Assembly: GCA_050246635.1 (NCBI GenBank)
Contig: JBFWVR010000007.1
Location: forward strand, 124,001 to 188,000
DNA from: JBFWVR01 sp050246635
Lineage (GTDB): Bacteria > Acidobacteriota > Vicinamibacteria > Vicinamibacterales > UBA2999
Direction of reading: 5' to 3'
Length of the DNA stretch: 64,000 bases
The notes beneath the pieces are model-generated. The model was not told where the DNA came from. It did not search any database and worked only from the letters and a program-made list of their open reading frames with translations. Positions 1-8,672 of this stretch are shown piece after piece. Positions within the stretch are counted from its first letter, which is position 1. Each line of letters begins with the position of its first letter. The position numbers and the translations under genes are program-made.

Positions 1-1
1 G

Positions 2-130
2 CTCGGCGGCCTCATGAAGAAGATGGGCGGCGTGACCGCCAGCACCGAGGTGCAGTCGGTGGACACCTCGGGCCTCGCCGACGACCTGTTCACGCCACCG
101 GCCGGCTACAAGCTGAAGCAGCAGAAGTAA
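2..130 (+). CDS. C-terminal fragment of a probable exported DUF4412/LolA-like protein
   Basis: An open frame enters from the left window edge and stops with TAA at 128-130, giving the last 42 residues of a protein. The tail contains FTPPAGYKLKQQK, an ending of the kind seen in DUF4412 and LolA-like exported proteins, where a 'F-x-x-P-x-G-Y' segment closes the fold. Only the tail is visible, so the family call is tentative. The next gene starts 6 nt downstream, so the two may be cotranscribed. Confidence 0.5.
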   Translation, partial: LGGLMKKMGGVTASTEVQSVDTSGLADDLFTPPAGYKLKQQK

Positions 131-136
131 GGCGAT

Positions 137-1000
137 TTGAGTTCGTTCCTCACCCAGCTCCGCACGTCCCCCGGCATCGTCATCTCGGTCGAGCTCCGTC
201 CACCGCGGGCGGAGCTCGAGACCCCGGCCGGCATCGACGCGTGGATCGACACCTACCACGCGATCCGGTCGCTCACGCGACAGGACACCCGCGTGATGGT
301 GACCGACAGCGCGGTGGGGGCGCAGGAGGAGAACAACCTCCGCCACCTCGTCGCCAACCTCGGCGAGGACGTCGCGCGCAACCAGGTCGTGCCGTTCCTC
401 ACGGCGAAACACTCCCTCGACTTCTGCCTCGAGTACACCGACCAGGCGATGGACCGCGGGTTCACCTCGGTCGTCGTGCTCGGCGGCGACAAGGACGTGG
501 GCCGTCCCCGGTGCGTGGAGCACGCCTGGCAGCTGCGGGAGATCATCCGCGCGCGGCACCCCGAGCTCGAGCTGGGCGGCTGGGCGAACCCGACCGCCAA
601 CGCCGGGCGCCAGGTAGACTTCCTGCTCGACGGGCGCGTCTCGGCGGACTTCTACCTGACGCAGATCGTCTCGCACCACCAGGGCCAGGTCGTCGGCCAG
701 TTCCTGGAGGAGGGCGACCGCCGCGGGCTCACGATGCCCGGCGTCTTCGGCGTGTTCTACTACCGCAGCGCGAACCCGAAGACCCTGGCGATGTTGAGCC
801 GCTTCCTGCCGGTGCCCGTCGACCAGCTCCTGGAGGAGTTCGCCGCCGGCGCCACCCCCGTGGACGTCTGCGCCCGCACCATCCGCGAGCTCGCCGCCCT
901 CGGCGCGAAGCACTTCTACCTGAGCAACCTGCCCCTCAAGCACACCGCGCGCACGCTGAATGCGATCCTCGAGAAGGCGGGCGTGCTGGCAGCGGGATAA
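137..1000 (+). CDS. Methylenetetrahydrofolate reductase-family protein
   Basis: This 287-residue protein has the length of a bacterial MTHFR (FAD-dependent reduction of 5,10-methylene-THF to 5-methyl-THF). Family-like segments include a flavin-pocket strand near residue 180 (ADFYLTQIVSHH) and a C-terminal GVFYYRSANPKTLAML block. The usual N-terminal 'FEFFPPK' strand reads VISVELRPPRAEL instead, so it is a divergent subfamily, and activity as MetF is not assured. The start is TTG at 137; a weak AAGG at 129-132 precedes it, and no ATG lies nearby. It follows the preceding gene by 6 nt. Confidence 0.75.
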   Translation: MSSFLTQLRTSPGIVISVELRPPRAELETPAGIDAWIDTYHAIRSLTRQDTRVMVTDSAVGAQEENNLRHLVANLGEDVARNQVVPFLTAKHSLDFCLEYTDQAMDRGFTSVVVLGGDKDVGRPRCVEHAWQLREIIRARHPELELGGWANPTANAGRQVDFLLDGRVSADFYLTQIVSHHQGQVVGQFLEEGDRRGLTMPGVFGVFYYRSANPKTLAMLSRFLPVPVDQLLEEFAAGATPVDVCARTIRELAALGAKHFYLSNLPLKHTARTLNAILEKAGVLAAG

Positions 1001-1042
1001 CACGGGGCACACGGAAGACGGACGGTTCGAAGCACCCCGGTT

Positions 1043-1098
1043 CCAAATCACCAAATCACCAAATCACAAGATCACTAGATCACCAGATCACGAGATCC
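1043..1098. repeat. 9-nt tandem array (ATCACCAAA/ATCACCAGA type)
   Basis: About six degenerate copies of a 9-nt unit of the form ATCACCAAA, drifting to ATCACTAGA, ATCACCAGA and ATCACGAGA. The array fills most of the 102-nt gap and ends 5 nt before the aminotransferase ATG, so it occupies the position where a ribosome-binding site is expected. The reverse complement of the same unit recurs at 37316-37363. Confidence 0.85.
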
Positions 1099-1102
1099 AT
1101 CT

Positions 1103-2290
1103 ATGGGCTCTTTCCTCGACCAGGTTCCCGTCTCCGCCATCATCAAGATCCGCGACCTCATGCACACGGTCCAGAAGCCGTTCCGGCTGGACCAGGGTGA
1201 CGTCTCGTTCGACGCGCCGGACACGGTCAAGCAGGCCATGGCCCAGGCGATCGTCGACAACCGGTCGCACTACCTGCCGACCACCGGCCTGCCGCGCCTG
1301 CGGCAGCTCGCGGCGGAGAAGATGCGGACGAAGAACGCCATCCCGGTGGGGCACGACGATGAGGTCGTGGTGACCAACGGGGGCACGCACGGCATCTGGG
1401 CCGTGTGCCACGCGCTGCTCGAGCCCGGCGACGAGGTGATCGTGCCGGACCCGGAGTGGCCGGCGACCATGGCGATCGTGATTTCCGCCCAGGCGAAGCC
1501 GGTCCTCGTGCCACTCCGCGAGTCGCTGGGCTGGCGCTGGGACATCGACGAGGTCGAGAGGGCGATCACGCCGAGGACGAAGGCCCTCTACATCAACTCG
1601 CCGAACAACCCGAGCGGCGGGGTGCTGTCGCGCGCCGACATCGAGCGGCTGGCCGCGATCGCGCGGGAACGCAACCTCTGGGTGATCTCGGACGAGGCCT
1701 ACGAGGACGTCGTCTTCAACGGGGAGCACGTGAGCATCGCGTCGCTGCCGGGGATGTACGCGCGTACGATCCCGATCTACACGTTCAGCAAGTCGTACGC
1801 GATGACGGGACTGCGTCTCGGCTATTACGCCGTGCAGGATCCGGTGATCCGCGCGCGGTCCGTCAAGGTCGTGGCCTACACCACCAACAACGTGAGCTCC
1901 ATCGTCCAGTACGGCGGCATCGGGGCGCTCGAGGGCTCGCAGGCCTGCATCGACGAGTTCCGGCGCGAGCTGCTCGCCCGGCGTGACTTCTTCTACGACG
2001 GTCTCGCCGAGGCGGCGCCGGGCCTGTTCTCGGGAGCCAGGCCGGACGCGGCGTTCTACGCGTTCGTGCGCATCGATCCGGCGGCCGCGAAGGAGGCCGG
2101 GATCGAGGGCCCGTCGCTGTCGTGGGCGATGGCCGAGCACCTGATCAAGCACGCCCGCATCGGGTGCGTGCCCGGCGTGGACTTCGGCCCCAACTGCGAG
2201 GGCTACCTGCGCCTCTGCTTCAGCCGTGACCGCAGCGAGCTCGAGGGCGCGCTGGCCTCGATGAAGGACCTGTTCGCGGCGCGGGTCTGA
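1103..2290 (+). CDS. Pyridoxal phosphate-dependent class I/II aminotransferase
   Basis: This 395-residue fold-type I aminotransferase should transfer an amino group between an amino acid and a 2-oxo acid in the cytoplasm. Diagnostic segments are present in order: SPNNPSGG, the PLP-contacting DEAYEDVVF, and YTFSKSYAMTGLRLGY, in which the Lys is the Schiff-base residue. The C-terminal GYLRLCFS supplies the substrate-carboxylate Arg. Closest general resemblance is to the aspartate/aromatic aminotransferase group; the substrate cannot be told from the sequence. No clear Shine-Dalgarno is visible because a 9-nt repeat array reaches to within 5 nt of the ATG. Confidence 0.88.
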   Translation: MGSFLDQVPVSAIIKIRDLMHTVQKPFRLDQGDVSFDAPDTVKQAMAQAIVDNRSHYLPTTGLPRLRQLAAEKMRTKNAIPVGHDDEVVVTNGGTHGIWAVCHALLEPGDEVIVPDPEWPATMAIVISAQAKPVLVPLRESLGWRWDIDEVERAITPRTKALYINSPNNPSGGVLSRADIERLAAIARERNLWVISDEAYEDVVFNGEHVSIASLPGMYARTIPIYTFSKSYAMTGLRLGYYAVQDPVIRARSVKVVAYTTNNVSSIVQYGGIGALEGSQACIDEFRRELLARRDFFYDGLAEAAPGLFSGARPDAAFYAFVRIDPAAAKEAGIEGPSLSWAMAEHLIKHARIGCVPGVDFGPNCEGYLRLCFSRDRSELEGALASMKDLFAARV

Positions 2291-2353
2291 CCCGCGCCGC
2301 CATCCGGCCCAACCAGCCTGGCGAACCCCCACAACCCTCCGTCGAGCACTGCC

Positions 2354-3586
2354 GTGCCTGCGCACGCCCCGACTGACTCGCGTACGGACCGGACCCCTTC
2401 CGTGAAATCCGTGGAATCCGTGAAATCCGCGGATTCCGTGGATTCGGTGCAGTCCCCCCCCTCCTCGCGGATCGTCTTCATCGACCTCGCACGTGCCGTC
2501 GCGGTGCTGATGATGATCCAGGGCCACACGATCGACACGTTGCTGGTGCAGCCGGCGCGACAGGGCCTGCTGTACGAGTCCTGGCTCTTCCTGCGCGGCC
2601 TGACCTCGGTGAGCTTCCTCACGCTCTCCGGCATCGCCGTGAGCGTCACGGCCATGCGCCACTGGAGCGACCACCGGCGGTTCTCGGCCCGCTGGTTCCG
2701 TCGCGTGCGCCGGTTCGTGTTCTTCCTCGCGCTCGGGTACCTGATGCGGTTCCCGATGGGGAAGTTCGCGCACTTCAAGTTCGCGTCGCCGGAGCGCCTC
2801 CAGTCCTTCTACGTTGTCGACATCCTGCACCTGGTGGCGTTCACGCTGCTCGTGGTGCAGGCGCTGGTGTGGATCTCGGTGACGCCGTCACGCTTCATGG
2901 TGATCACGGGGATCCTCGGGGCGGCCGTGGTGGCCGTCTCCCCCATCGCCTGGTCGGTGGACTGGCCGGCGGTGATGCCCCTCTGGGCCGCGTCGTACCT
3001 CTCGCCCGCGTGGGGATCGTTGTTCCCGGTGCTCCCGTGGGCCGGGTACATCCTGATCGGCGCGGCGTTCGGCGCCTGGCTGGAGCGCTGGCTGCATCAC
3101 GACACGATCCGGCACGTGGCGAAGCTCCTGTGCTGGAGCGGCCTCGTGGCGGTGCTGATCGTGGTCGCCACCCGCCTCACCGGCTTCTCGCCGTACGGTC
3201 CGATCGACCAGCGGGTGAGCCACGGGTTCTTCGTGTTGCGCCTGGGGTGCGTGCTCCTGCTCCTGGCGGGACTGGCGTGGGTCAGCGCCGGCTGGCGGCG
3301 GTTGCCGATCCTCGTGCGGGCGCTCGCCGAGGAGTCACTCCTCGTCTACGCCGTGCACATCGCGCTGCTCTACGGGTCGCTGTGGGGCCCGGGTCTCCGC
3401 ACGCTGGTGGGACCGGTGCCCGGCGAGATCGTGTTCCTCTGGATCGTGGCGATGATCGCAGCGATGACCGCGCTCGCGTGGGGCTGGAATCGCCTGCAAC
3501 ACGAGCACCCGCGGGTGGCGATGGCCTGTCGCATCGCGACCATGACCGCGCTCGTGTGGCCGCTGCTGGGAGACTGGGACGCGTAG
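2354..3586 (+). CDS. DUF1624 (heparan-alpha-glucosaminide N-acetyltransferase-like) membrane protein
   Basis: A polytopic membrane protein of about 410 residues. It opens with RIVFIDLARAVAVLMMIQGH and has YVVDILHLVAF further in, both typical of the DUF1624/HGSNAT family of membrane acyltransferases; about ten hydrophobic segments follow. The start is uncertain: there is no ATG, and the in-frame GTG codons at 2354, 2402, 2411, 2420, 2438 and 2447 are all possible. Five of these lie inside a 9-nt repeat that is translated as S-V-K/E/D tripeptides before the conserved domain begins near 2469. The substrate is unknown. Confidence 0.78.
   Translation: MPAHAPTDSRTDRTPSVKSVESVKSADSVDSVQSPPSSRIVFIDLARAVAVLMMIQGHTIDTLLVQPARQGLLYESWLFLRGLTSVSFLTLSGIAVSVTAMRHWSDHRRFSARWFRRVRRFVFFLALGYLMRFPMGKFAHFKFASPERLQSFYVVDILHLVAFTLLVVQALVWISVTPSRFMVITGILGAAVVAVSPIAWSVDWPAVMPLWAASYLSPAWGSLFPVLPWAGYILIGAAFGAWLERWLHHDTIRHVAKLLCWSGLVAVLIVVATRLTGFSPYGPIDQRVSHGFFVLRLGCVLLLLAGLAWVSAGWRRLPILVRALAEESLLVYAVHIALLYGSLWGPGLRTLVGPVPGEIVFLWIVAMIAAMTALAWGWNRLQHEHPRVAMACRIATMTALVWPLLGDWDA
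2401..2453. repeat. 9-nt tandem array (GTGAAATCC type) inside a coding region
   Basis: Six copies of a 9-nt unit (GTGAAATCC, GTGGAATCC, GTGGATTCG and similar) lie within the N-terminal coding part of the DUF1624 gene and read as S-V-K, S-V-E and S-V-D. Every unit carries an in-frame GTG. It has the same period as the intergenic arrays elsewhere in the window. Confidence 0.85.
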
Positions 3587-3590
3587 GGTG

Positions 3591-3613
3591 GAAATGGGGA
3601 CAGTCCCCTTTTC
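3591..3613. repeat. REP-like palindrome, GGGGACAGTCCCC core
   Basis: A near-perfect palindrome with the core GGGGACAGTCCCC flanked by GAAAT and TTTTC. It lies between the converging ends of the DUF1624 gene (stop 3586) and the TMEM175-like gene (stop 3618). The stem followed by T-rich DNA could work as a bidirectional terminator. The same core recurs near 13.3, 43.2, 44.8 and 63.0 kb. Confidence 0.8.
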
Positions 3614-3617
3614 CGCC

Positions 3618-4277
3618 TCAGGCCGCTTCCGCTTTCATCGCCATCCGCTTCCGCCCGGCCGACACGCCGTTCACCCAGTGCACCGGGCCGAGCACGAAGA
3701 AGAACACGCCCGGCACCCACGACAGGCTCGACGGCACGACGAACGTCAGCAGCAGCGACACGACACCCACCGAGGCGCTCAGCAGGTGCTTCCGGATGCC
3801 CATCTGGAGATCGAACACCTCGAAGCGGTCGAAGGCGTAGCGCGCGCGCAGGCGCAGGCCATTCCAGTGCAGGCACGCCATCAGGACGAAGATGGCGATG
3901 AACCCGAGGTCGTAGATCCGCATCAGGTACCGGCCCTGCTCGGACGTCAGGTCGTGGAGCGTGTCGGATCCCCCGAGCATGCCCGCGAAGACGAACTTGA
4001 GCGGATAGACGTAGAACAGCACGACGAACAGCAGCACGCTGTTGATGAAGATCGTCGACGCATCGTCCATCGCGAAGGTGCGGAAGAACCGGTAGTGGTT
4101 GTACCAGAGCCAGATGGCCACGGCGAACGTCGCCGCGAACGCCGGGAAGCCGGCGAGAGCCCGCTGCAGCCCCTCGAAGTTCTCCGGGACCTCCAGGGCC
4201 ACCACGAGCAGCGTCAGGGCAAAACCGAAAAGGATGTCGCTGAAAGCTTCGAGGCGGGAGACTTCCTTGGCGCGCAT
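3618..4277 (-). CDS. TMEM175/DUF1211-family potassium channel-like protein
   Basis: This 219-residue protein with about six membrane segments opens with RLEAFSDILFGFALTLLVVAL. That segment carries the R-x3-FSD-x-FxFAxTL signature of TMEM175-type K+ channels, where the first helix lines the pore. IWLWYNHYRFFRTF is the conserved third-helix region. Length matches the single-repeat bacterial form, which assembles as a tetramer. Predicted location is the inner membrane. Confidence 0.85.
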   Translation of the reverse strand: MRAKEVSRLEAFSDILFGFALTLLVVALEVPENFEGLQRALAGFPAFAATFAVAIWLWYNHYRFFRTFAMDDASTIFINSVLLFVVLFYVYPLKFVFAGMLGGSDTLHDLTSEQGRYLMRIYDLGFIAIFVLMACLHWNGLRLRARYAFDRFEVFDLQMGIRKHLLSASVGVVSLLLTFVVPSSLSWVPGVFFFVLGPVHWVNGVSAGRKRMAMKAEAA

Positions 4278-4410
4278 GGCGCGTAGTCTAGCACCGCGCC
4301 GTGACGTCCGAGGGCAGAGGGTTCACCGCCATGCCACGCGTCGCATTGACCTCTGTGACCAGCGCCGGCCAGCCCGCATCAGCGTCGTCAATGTGCCCCG
4401 TGACTACCAG

Positions 4411-4503
4411 TCTTCAGTGTCTTCAGTGTCTTCAGTGTCTTCAGTGTCTTCAGTGTGCTCAGTGTGCTCAGTGTGTTCAGTGTGCTCAGTGTGTCCGGTG
4501 TCG
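4411..4503. repeat. 9-nt tandem array (TTCAGTGTC/CTCAGTGTG type)
   Basis: Ten consecutive 9-nt copies: an almost perfect block of TTCAGTGTC followed by CTCAGTGTG variants. They fill the space between the TMEM175-like gene start and the CHAT gene stop. The rest of this 238-nt gap (4278-4410) shows no gene or clear signal. This is the most regular 9-nt array in the window. Confidence 0.9.
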
Positions 4504-4515
4504 ACCGTCAGGGCG

Positions 4516-7272
4516 CTAGGGCGCCCCCACGACGATGAAGCCCGCCCAGTAGAACGGATGCCGTGTCGCGGGTGCGGCGATGAGGGCCCGCGATGCCGCG
4601 CGCAACGCCTCGGCAGCTGGCCGCGCGTCCTGGAGCCGGTGCTGGTGGAACCCGATCATCAGCTGCGTGGTGCTCGCCGAGTCCACCTCCCACTGGCTGA
4701 CCACGGCGGTCGAGGCCCCGGCCGCGAAGAGCGACCACGACAGGCCGACCACCCCCTCGCCGTCGGTCGAGCGGCCGCGCGCCGTCTCGCACGCCGACAG
4801 GACGACGAGGTCGGCCTCGAGCGGCAGGTCCATCACCTCCCAGGCCTCGAGGCGCCCGTCGCCGCCCGTGTCTCCCGGAGCCGAGGCCAGGCCCGGCGCC
4901 AGCATGACGTGCGAGTACATCGGGTGTTGATCGTCCACGACCCCGTGGGTCGCGATGTGCAGCACGCTGGCGCGGCCGACGCCCTCGGCCAGCGCCGTCT
5001 CCGTGGCATCGGCCCCCGTCAGCACGAGGCTGCGCGCCGCACCGTAGAGGCGCGAGACGGCCCGTACCTCGCGCCGCGCCTCGGGCAGGGCGCGCCCCCC
5101 GCGGCGGCTCGCGGACGGGCCGGCGGACACGCCGGCCGCGGGGGCCGGGTCGGCCAGCGCGAACAGGAACTCGCTGCGTGCCTGACGCGAGCGGCGACGC
5201 GACTCCAGGGCCGCGAGCGCGGACACCGACGGCGCATACGACACCGACCGTTCCTCGATGACATAGCGGCCACGTGGCGTGCGCAACGCCTGGAACGGCA
5301 CGCGCCACAGGGCGCCGTCCGGCACGACAATCAGGTGGCGTACGCCCGCCATGCGCCTGTCGACCCGGCTGAACAGCTTCGCGTACAACTCGCGGGCGGA
5401 CGGTGTGAAGCCGAGGTCGCGTGAGGCAACCTGGTCCGCGAAGGTCGTCGCGAGCCGGCCCAGGGTGCGGCCGTCGACGTCGAGGGGCACCGGTTCGATC
5501 ACCGGGCCGTCCGCGCCGCGAACAATCCAGTAGAGCCAGGCCTGCTCGGACTCGATCACGAACTCGGCGATGGCCGTGCCGTCCGGGAGCAGCGCCGGCA
5601 GGCCGGCCGGCCGCACGAGCGGCGCCTCGCCACGCGCGAGGCGGAGATCGGGTTGCGCCTCGTACAGGCTGTCGGTGAACACGTCCCTGGCGACCCGCGC
5701 ACGCGTCAGCTCGCCGTCGAGCCTGGCCAGGCGATCGGCGTCCGGCGACGGCTTCGCGGCCTCGGCGTCGAGCTGCGACGACCACGAGACGACGGCCTGT
5801 GTCAGCGAGCGCTCGCGCGCCTGCACGTCCGGCGAGAGCGAACGCACGGTGCGCCTGGCGCCGGAGAGGATGTCGAGCAGCGCGCGCGAGCGCCCGCGTT
5901 CCACCGCCTCGAAGGCCTCGAAGGACCGGCCCGCCGAGGCGTGCAGCGCCGCAAGCCCGTAGTACGGCGACAGGCGTTCGGCCAGGAACATCTGCCTGGC
6001 GCGATCCCCTCCCGCCGTGAGCTGGCGCAGCGTCTCGATGGTCTCGATGGCCTGGCCGTAACGTCGCGCGGCCGCGTCCGCACGGCCCAGCCCCTGCTCG
6101 GCCAGCGCCGCCGCCGTCTGCGCCTTCCAGAGCTGGTTCAGCAGCCGGCTCTCCGAGGCCAGCCCGATGGCCTGCTGCGCGTACGAGAGGGCGCCCCCGG
6201 GATCGTCCCGGCCGATCGCGAGGCCCGCGAGCTCCGTCAGGCTCTCGATGATGCCCACGCGGTCGCCGAGCGCATCGCGGAGCGCGAACGCCCGCCGCTG
6301 GAGCGTGAGCGCCTCGTCCGCATCGCCCTCGTCCCGAACGATCGTGCCAAGGTTGTAGAGGATGGTCGCAAGCCGCCCCCGGTCGCCGCCCGCCTCGGCG
6401 GCTGCCCGGGCACGCTCGAAGTATGCGCGCGCGGTCGTGTAGTCCCGCAGGCCCGCGTAGCCGTGGCCGAGGTTGGCCAGCACCGTCACCAGGCTCCCGC
6501 CGCTGTTCGTCGTGCCGTCGACGAGGGCCAGCGCGCGCTTGTAGTAGTCGATGGCGCGCTCGTAGTCGCCCTGCTCGTCGTAGAGCCCGCCGATGTTGCC
6601 GATCGTGCTCGCGCGATCGCCCGGGCTCGCGTCGATCTCCTCCTTGAGCGCAAGGCTGCGGGAGTAGTAGTCGAGCGCGAGCGCGGCGTTGCCCTCGTAC
6701 TGGTAGACCAGGCCGATGTTGTTGTACGCGCGGGCGACGCCGTCCTTGCGGCCGGCCGCCTCGGCCAGGGCGATCACGCGGGTGAAGCTCGCGAGCGCTC
6801 CGGCGTGATCCCCGAGCCGCCGCAGCACGATGCCGATGCCGTTGGCGGCGGACTGGACGCCCTCCGCGTAGCCGGCGGCCTCGGCCAGGGCGAGCGCCGT
6901 CTCGAGATGCTCACGGGCATGCCACAGGTCGCCGCGTTGCGCGCTGGCCTGTCCCTGGCTGACGAGCGCCGCGATCCGCAGCCGGGACAGCGACGTGTAC
7001 TCCGCCAGCCACGCCGCAGCCTCGTAGCTGCGCTCGGCAGAGGCGAAGTCTCCGCGGGACAGTTGCTGGCCGCCGGCCCGGGTGAGGGCCCGGACGAAGG
7101 CCTCCGTCGCCAGGGACTGGTCCCCCTGCACGAGCGCCAGGCGCTCGTCGACGGTGCCGGCGGCAACGAAGCGCTCGACACTCGCCTCGTCCACCGCGGG
7201 CGGGGCCGGCGGGGCGACTTGCCCCGCCTGCCCCGAAAGCCCGAGGGCCAGAACCAGCAGCCAGCTCAGCAC
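4516..7272 (-). CDS. Secreted TPR-CHAT protease-like protein
   Basis: CHAT domains are caspase/separase-clan cysteine proteases. Here the dyad is visible as His776 (HIATHG) and Cys828 (LSACETARG) in a 919-residue protein. The N-terminal part is a run of TPR units, for example NNIGLVYQYEGNAALALDYY, likely for partner binding. I chose the GTG at 7270-7272 because the frame extends further upstream only over the DUF1501 gene, and because this start gives a signal peptide (LSWLLVLALGLSGQAGQ). It lies directly downstream of the DUF1501/DUF1800 genes on the same strand. CHAT proteins with TPRs often act in proteolytic signalling; the substrate here is unknown. Confidence 0.85.
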   Translation of the reverse strand: MLSWLLVLALGLSGQAGQVAPPAPPAVDEASVERFVAAGTVDERLALVQGDQSLATEAFVRALTRAGGQQLSRGDFASAERSYEAAAWLAEYTSLSRLRIAALVSQGQASAQRGDLWHAREHLETALALAEAAGYAEGVQSAANGIGIVLRRLGDHAGALASFTRVIALAEAAGRKDGVARAYNNIGLVYQYEGNAALALDYYSRSLALKEEIDASPGDRASTIGNIGGLYDEQGDYERAIDYYKRALALVDGTTNSGGSLVTVLANLGHGYAGLRDYTTARAYFERARAAAEAGGDRGRLATILYNLGTIVRDEGDADEALTLQRRAFALRDALGDRVGIIESLTELAGLAIGRDDPGGALSYAQQAIGLASESRLLNQLWKAQTAAALAEQGLGRADAAARRYGQAIETIETLRQLTAGGDRARQMFLAERLSPYYGLAALHASAGRSFEAFEAVERGRSRALLDILSGARRTVRSLSPDVQARERSLTQAVVSWSSQLDAEAAKPSPDADRLARLDGELTRARVARDVFTDSLYEAQPDLRLARGEAPLVRPAGLPALLPDGTAIAEFVIESEQAWLYWIVRGADGPVIEPVPLDVDGRTLGRLATTFADQVASRDLGFTPSARELYAKLFSRVDRRMAGVRHLIVVPDGALWRVPFQALRTPRGRYVIEERSVSYAPSVSALAALESRRRSRQARSEFLFALADPAPAAGVSAGPSASRRGGRALPEARREVRAVSRLYGAARSLVLTGADATETALAEGVGRASVLHIATHGVVDDQHPMYSHVMLAPGLASAPGDTGGDGRLEAWEVMDLPLEADLVVLSACETARGRSTDGEGVVGLSWSLFAAGASTAVVSQWEVDSASTTQLMIGFHQHRLQDARPAAEALRAASRALIAAPATRHPFYWAGFIVVGAP

Positions 7273-7291
7273 GACGGCAGAGCTTACCCCA

Positions 7292-8653
7292 TCACGGCAA
7301 CATGAAGCCGACGTCGCTCGACGCGAAGTGCGGCAGGGTGGGGAAGGCCCACTGCAACTCGGCATCCGTCGCCCCGAACCAGCGGCCGAGCGTCGCGCCG
7401 AACTGCGCGGTGGAGATCGTCGGGATCCACACGCCGCGGTTGTTCGCGTCGTTCGGGCCGCCCAGCGCCAGCGTGGGATAGGCGCCGTAGATGCCACCCT
7501 TCACCGCGCCGCCGAGCACCATCTGGTGGCTGCCCCACGCGTGATCGCTGCCCGAACCGCTCGGCTGCAGCGTGCGGCCGAACTCGGACTGGGTGAACGT
7601 GGTCACGCTGTCGGAGAGCCCGGCGCTGCCGACCGCCTGATAGAACGCGGCAAGCGCCGGCGCGAGCGTCAGGAAGAGATCCCACTGCGCCCAGTCCTGG
7701 CCGCTGTGGAGATCGAACCCATCCATCGAACAGAAGAAGACCTGGCGGCCCGGGCCCATCTGCGCGCGCAGCCGGATCAGGCGCGCGACCTCCTTCAACT
7801 GCCGGCCGATGGAGGTCCCCGGCAGGCTCAGGTCGTCGTCCGACGCCGCACCGGAGGCGAGCGTGTTCGCGAGCTGCAGGCCGTCGGCCAGCGATTTGTT
7901 GGCCGCGCTCCGCACCGTGTTGCCGCCGTCGATGTCGAGCAGCGACATCAGCGCCTGCCGGCGGGACTGTGCCTCGCTCGACGGCCAGAAGTTCATGCCC
8001 GACAGCGAGAGGTTCGTGCCCGCCGGGATCACGTTGGCGCCCACCGTGACGCCCTGGAGGAACAGCGCCGGCGACGACACCGACACCGACGCGAGCGGAT
8101 CGCCGACACCGCAGCAATCGAGCAGCCGCCCGCCCCATCCCGATCCGTTCGGCGTGGAGGTGCCCGTCTGCGCCTGCACGGTCTGGTCGGAGTGCGAGAA
8201 GAGGTTCGACGGCGTGTGCTGCCCCTGCAGGTACTCGGTGCGGGTCAACGGCCAGTCGAGCTGCCCCATGTTCAGGACCCACGCGAGGTTTCCCGACTCC
8301 CAGAGCGGCAGCAGCTCGGTGAGCCCGTAGTGCATCGCGTACTTCCCGCCCTTGCCGTCCGACATCTCCTCGAGCAGCTTGTTGCTGCCCAGCGCGAGGT
8401 TGCCGCGCAGGTTCTGGTAAGCCTGGTAGCGCCCATCGACGGGCACCAGCGTGTTGTTGCCGTCGTTGCCGCCGAACAGGTAGACGCAAACGAGCGCCTT
8501 GTAGTCCGTCACGCCCGGCGCGGTGGCCGTCTCGGCGGCGAAGAGCCCGCGCGGCTGGCCGAAGCCGACGCCGAGGCTCCCGACGCCGAGGGCCGCGAGC
8601 TTCGCGCTCAGGCGCAGGAAGGCCCGGCGGGGAGTGCCATGCTTGTGTGCCAT
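7292..8653 (-). CDS. DUF1501 family Tat-exported protein
   Basis: A 453-residue protein with a twin-arginine-like leader (RRAFLRLSAKLAALGVG). It has features of DUF1501, a family distantly related to the sulfatase/alkaline phosphatase fold: LVCVYLFGGNDGNN near the N-terminus, SDSVTTFTQSEFGRTLQPSGSGSDHAWGS in two adjoining parts, and GGIYGAYPTL. The family almost always sits beside DUF1800, as here (stop of DUF1800 gene about 20 nt upstream), so the two products probably act together in the periplasm or at the surface. The biochemical role is not established. Confidence 0.9.
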   Translation of the reverse strand: MAHKHGTPRRAFLRLSAKLAALGVGSLGVGFGQPRGLFAAETATAPGVTDYKALVCVYLFGGNDGNNTLVPVDGRYQAYQNLRGNLALGSNKLLEEMSDGKGGKYAMHYGLTELLPLWESGNLAWVLNMGQLDWPLTRTEYLQGQHTPSNLFSHSDQTVQAQTGTSTPNGSGWGGRLLDCCGVGDPLASVSVSSPALFLQGVTVGANVIPAGTNLSLSGMNFWPSSEAQSRRQALMSLLDIDGGNTVRSAANKSLADGLQLANTLASGAASDDDLSLPGTSIGRQLKEVARLIRLRAQMGPGRQVFFCSMDGFDLHSGQDWAQWDLFLTLAPALAAFYQAVGSAGLSDSVTTFTQSEFGRTLQPSGSGSDHAWGSHQMVLGGAVKGGIYGAYPTLALGGPNDANNRGVWIPTISTAQFGATLGRWFGATDAELQWAFPTLPHFASSDVGFMLP

Positions 8654-8672
8654 TGCGATCTGATCTCCTTGA

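Noticed and set aside
1043..1098. Possible CRISPR array
   Set aside because: Units are 9 nt in direct contact with no spacers, and no cas genes are present; the same applies to the 13-nt arrays.
1088..2830. A 580-codon minus-strand frame over the aminotransferase and DUF1624 genes
   Set aside because: High GC leaves the antisense frame open; the product is rich in R, H and V without any domain, while the plus strand encodes two recognisable proteins.
3591..3613. Insertion-sequence terminal repeat
   Set aside because: The palindrome stands alone with no transposase frame or paired end; it fits a REP-like unit better.
4411..4503. Small Cys-rich protein encoded by the array (LQCLQC repeats)
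   Set aside because: Produced by translation of the 9-nt repeat; no initiation signal and no conservation expected.
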